NCBI GenBank assembly: GCA_029339505.1
Contig: JAQISU010001239.1
Location: 6,346,001 to 6,410,000 of the forward strand
Direction: 5' to 3'
DNA from: Unio delphinus
Lineage: Eukaryota; Mollusca; Bivalvia; Unionida; Unionidae
DNA length: 64,000 nt
Part shown: one piece after another, positions 62,301 through 64,000 of the stretch
How positions within the stretch are numbered: the first letter of the stretch is position 1
How the letters are laid out: the number at the start of each line of letters is the position of its first letter
Program-made: the position numbers and the translations under genes
The notes under the pieces: generated by a model
What the model was told of the DNA's origin: nothing
The model's input: only the letters and a program-made list of their open reading frames with translations
The model's database searches: none

Positions 62301-63555
62301 TCTAGCGCTAATGCCGCCTGGCAGAGCCCAACCCTCTTCAACTTGGTGGCTCTTCTTGGTCACAAACAAACATCCATTGCATATTACATTCCTTAAACAC
62401 CTTACGTAATGTTAATACTCAAACTTTATTGAACAAGGACGTTCATCACATCTGATGTTTATTCTCAAATGATTGATTCGATGGCTTAAAACAATGTATC
62501 ATAATGTGACTGTCTCTACACATGGAGTTTCAATTTCGTATTTAATGTATCAGTCACCATATGTTTATTATAGGGATGAATCATATATTTCACAAGTAAT
62601 TGGATGTAAAGATTCAAATAATAGATTCGGGAAAATGTATAGCAAGGTTGTGCCACAAAGATAAGGTTTAAATATAAAATGACGTAGTTGATGATTCTAA
62701 AATGAAATGAAGAATGTCAAACTAAACTTCTTCTAAGCCCAATTATTTTAGTTCAGCATCGAGAGGTAGTAATAACTCGTCAAGATAGCATATGAATTTA
62801 TGGTCTATAATTTTATTCAAGGTACATACTTTATGGATGGTTCGTTTAACAAATGGGTTTGCTTAATGTTTTACCGGACATAAAGATCCACTTTTGGTAG
62901 GTCTAGTAACATTTCGTGCTTCCGCTAATTGGGTATTTTCTAATCCATCTGAGACTTCTCTATAACAGAGTGTGTACTCCAAATATGAGAAGCGTGGGTT
63001 CATTTTATAATCTTCTAAAGACTTTTTGCTGCATTTGAACATGAGTGTCCTAAGTGATTATTATATTCTGGTTACCAAAGTTCACAAATCGGGTATATGT
63101 TATGAGCAATACGTAATGCTGCTTAGAAGTATAGCTCTGCGTTTATGATTATATTTGGGAAGGAAACTCACACTCTAGTAGTGAAAAGCATTACATATAT
63201 TTTGCTTCCTTTGGTTAGATCAGGCTTTGGTAGTTTCCATATATATATATAATAATTCAAGAATTCGAATCTAATTTATTGTATTTGTGCTGCTATAATT
63301 CTTAACAGAATCCCGACTCGGTTATTATGACAGCGATATCATTGTCGAACTATATTCAGAAAAAAAACATTTAAAAAAAGTATTGTATAATATATATTTA
63401 CATATCTATGTCAGCATTATTCTAGGAAACTTCCAATCGAATACAAGCATAAAAGAGATGATGAGCATAGAAGACAATGGGCTGACGGTGATTGGACAAA
63501 TGAATCAGACCAGATGTTTCTTATTATGCAGTCTCTGATTGACAACAATGGAGAG
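57997..63555 (+). CDS. ADP-ribosylglycohydrolase-like gene C, exons 1 and 2 (continues past window)
   Basis: Exon 1 is 57997-58281 (95 residues; donor gtaaga). An acceptor, ttattttag, sits just before the ATG and implies a 5' UTR exon. Exon 2 is 63415-63555 (141 nt; acceptor tatgtcag, donor gtacat); both junctions are phase 0 as in genes A and B. Exon 1 begins with a basic, probably unstructured stretch (SYRSPRPRSYQHEE) and ends [20 protein letters not shown], keeping Glu86 at the catalytic-type position. Exon 2 has WADGDWTNESDQMFLIMQSL: the metal motif is Thr-Asn-Glu instead of Thr-Asp-Asp, so metal binding is doubtful. The second metal motif would lie beyond the window. Intron 1 is 5.1 kb and holds a nearly complete antisense LINE. 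Head-to-tail placement 0.8 kb after gene B indicates tandem duplication. Confidence 0.85.
58330..59345. other. Gene C intron 1, first part, no feature recognised
   Basis: AT-rich intronic sequence with no exon-like segment between the exon 1 donor and the LINE tail. Confidence 0.5.
59350..59394 (+). repeat. (ATC)n tract, the 3' tail of the adjacent antisense LINE
   Basis: About 14 CAT/ATC units directly at the 3' end of the minus-strand LINE, in the position of its tail (GAT)n. Confidence 0.85.
59394..62340 (-). mobile_element. Nearly full-length APE-type LINE (RTE/CFDP2-like), decayed, in gene C intron 1
   Basis: Read on the minus strand. Near 62170-62030 is the start of the endonuclease (ITIITWDVRTLKA, then KYRWNILELCEIRW). 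At about 61560-61430 comes its C-terminal half (SLIDYIMVKRRIQSSVN, then IPGVDIGSDHDLVIMTF), with the SDH motif of APE endonucleases. A linker at 61382-61083 (KFDLETLKDPEVTEAFL, then LPVKNPWVTAEVLYLCDKMR) follows. Reverse transcriptase includes FRTGRCKTEQIFNFRLL and a stop-interrupted F.KVFDKIWH at about 60510-60380, and the FADDIDELA active site at about 60127-60101. The 3' end shares a ctaagggactgat-like terminus and simple-repeat tail with the LINE ends at 18.2 and 39.5 kb. Many stops and frameshifts are present. Confidence 0.93.
62345..63400. other. Gene C intron 1, last part, no feature recognised
   Basis: AT-rich sequence before exon 2. The plus-strand ORF 62473-62664 has no homology and no splice context. 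Confidence 0.5.
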
Positions 63556-63654
63556 GTACATAATACTCATATAAACAGACACACACAACAGATTTATTTG
63601 ATGCAAATTATTAAGCAAGAAAGATAATATATGTATAAACATATTTACATAGGT

Positions 63655-63659
<5 letters not shown>

Positions 63660-63740
<81 letters not shown>
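63660..63740 (+). repeat. (TA)n microsatellite in gene C intron 2
   Basis: An uninterrupted TA run about 105 bp after exon 2. Confidence 0.98.
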
Positions 63741-63744
<4 letters not shown>

Positions 63745-64000
63745 GTAATTTAACTAAGTAACGAGCTTCAACTTTACGTTTTTTTATAATTGTTCTTATT
63801 TTTTGGGATCGAATCAGAATATTCTTTCTTTACAATGTACTTGTATTAATTTCTCAATATCTGCCCCTCACTTCTGTTCATTAGTATAACAGATGAAACG
63901 ATGTAATAACGTATAATAAATGACTAATGTTCTTAGCAACTAAAATGAAAAGTGGAAAGATGGTTAAGACTAAACTGTTGTTCTTGGTACAATATTGCAT

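Overview
This is AT-rich nuclear DNA from an animal, most likely a mollusc or another lophotrochozoan. The evidence is spliced genes with GT-AG introns, a Wntless gene (restricted to animals), Ty3/Gypsy and APE-type LINE relics, tRNA-derived SINEs, MITEs and dense (TA)n, (GA)n, (CA)n and (CATA)n microsatellites. Nothing is bacterial: there are no operons, CRISPR arrays or rRNA genes. The species cannot be named from the sequence. Exon coordinates were read by eye from splice signals and homology and may be off by a base or two.

Layout. 1-2275: 3' end of a Ty3/Gypsy element (RNase H, integrase, start of the 3' LTR). 2284-3594: an intronless coding relic broken by frameshifts and stops, of unknown and possibly viral origin. 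3.6-16 kb: repeats, including a rearranged or Gmr1-like Gypsy relic (10.15-11.78 kb, minus), tRNA-derived SINEs and a hAT-like MITE (13.6 kb). 16.0-24.5 kb: the first three coding exons of Wntless (WLS); its remaining exons were not found. 25.5-26.3 kb: a MITE with TA duplications. 26.3-28.8 kb: ADP-ribosylglycohydrolase (ARH)-like gene A on the minus strand, with exons 1-3 only, next to an oppositely oriented broken copy of exon 7. 29-49 kb: repeats, including a satellite array, LINE 3' ends, SINEs and a duplicated 0.6-kb repeat. 49.8-57.2 kb: ARH-like gene B, complete in eight coding exons (378 aa). 58.0-63.6 kb and onward: ARH-like gene C, exons 1-2, with a nearly full-length LINE in intron 1.

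The most interesting content is this small ARH-like family. The three copies share exon lengths and phases (exon 2 is 141 nt in all; exon 3 is 144 nt in A and B), so they are duplicates of one gene. Their active-site motifs differ. Gene A keeps the catalytic-type Glu and the Thr-Asp-Asp metal motif. Gene C keeps the Glu but has Thr-Asn-Glu. Gene B, the only complete one, has Lys for the Glu, Thr-Asp-Asn in the first metal motif, and Gln and His for the two Asp of the second. Gene B therefore looks like a conserved-fold pseudoenzyme with intact splicing and reading frame. Wntless is unrelated in function (Wnt export) and lies next to the cluster.
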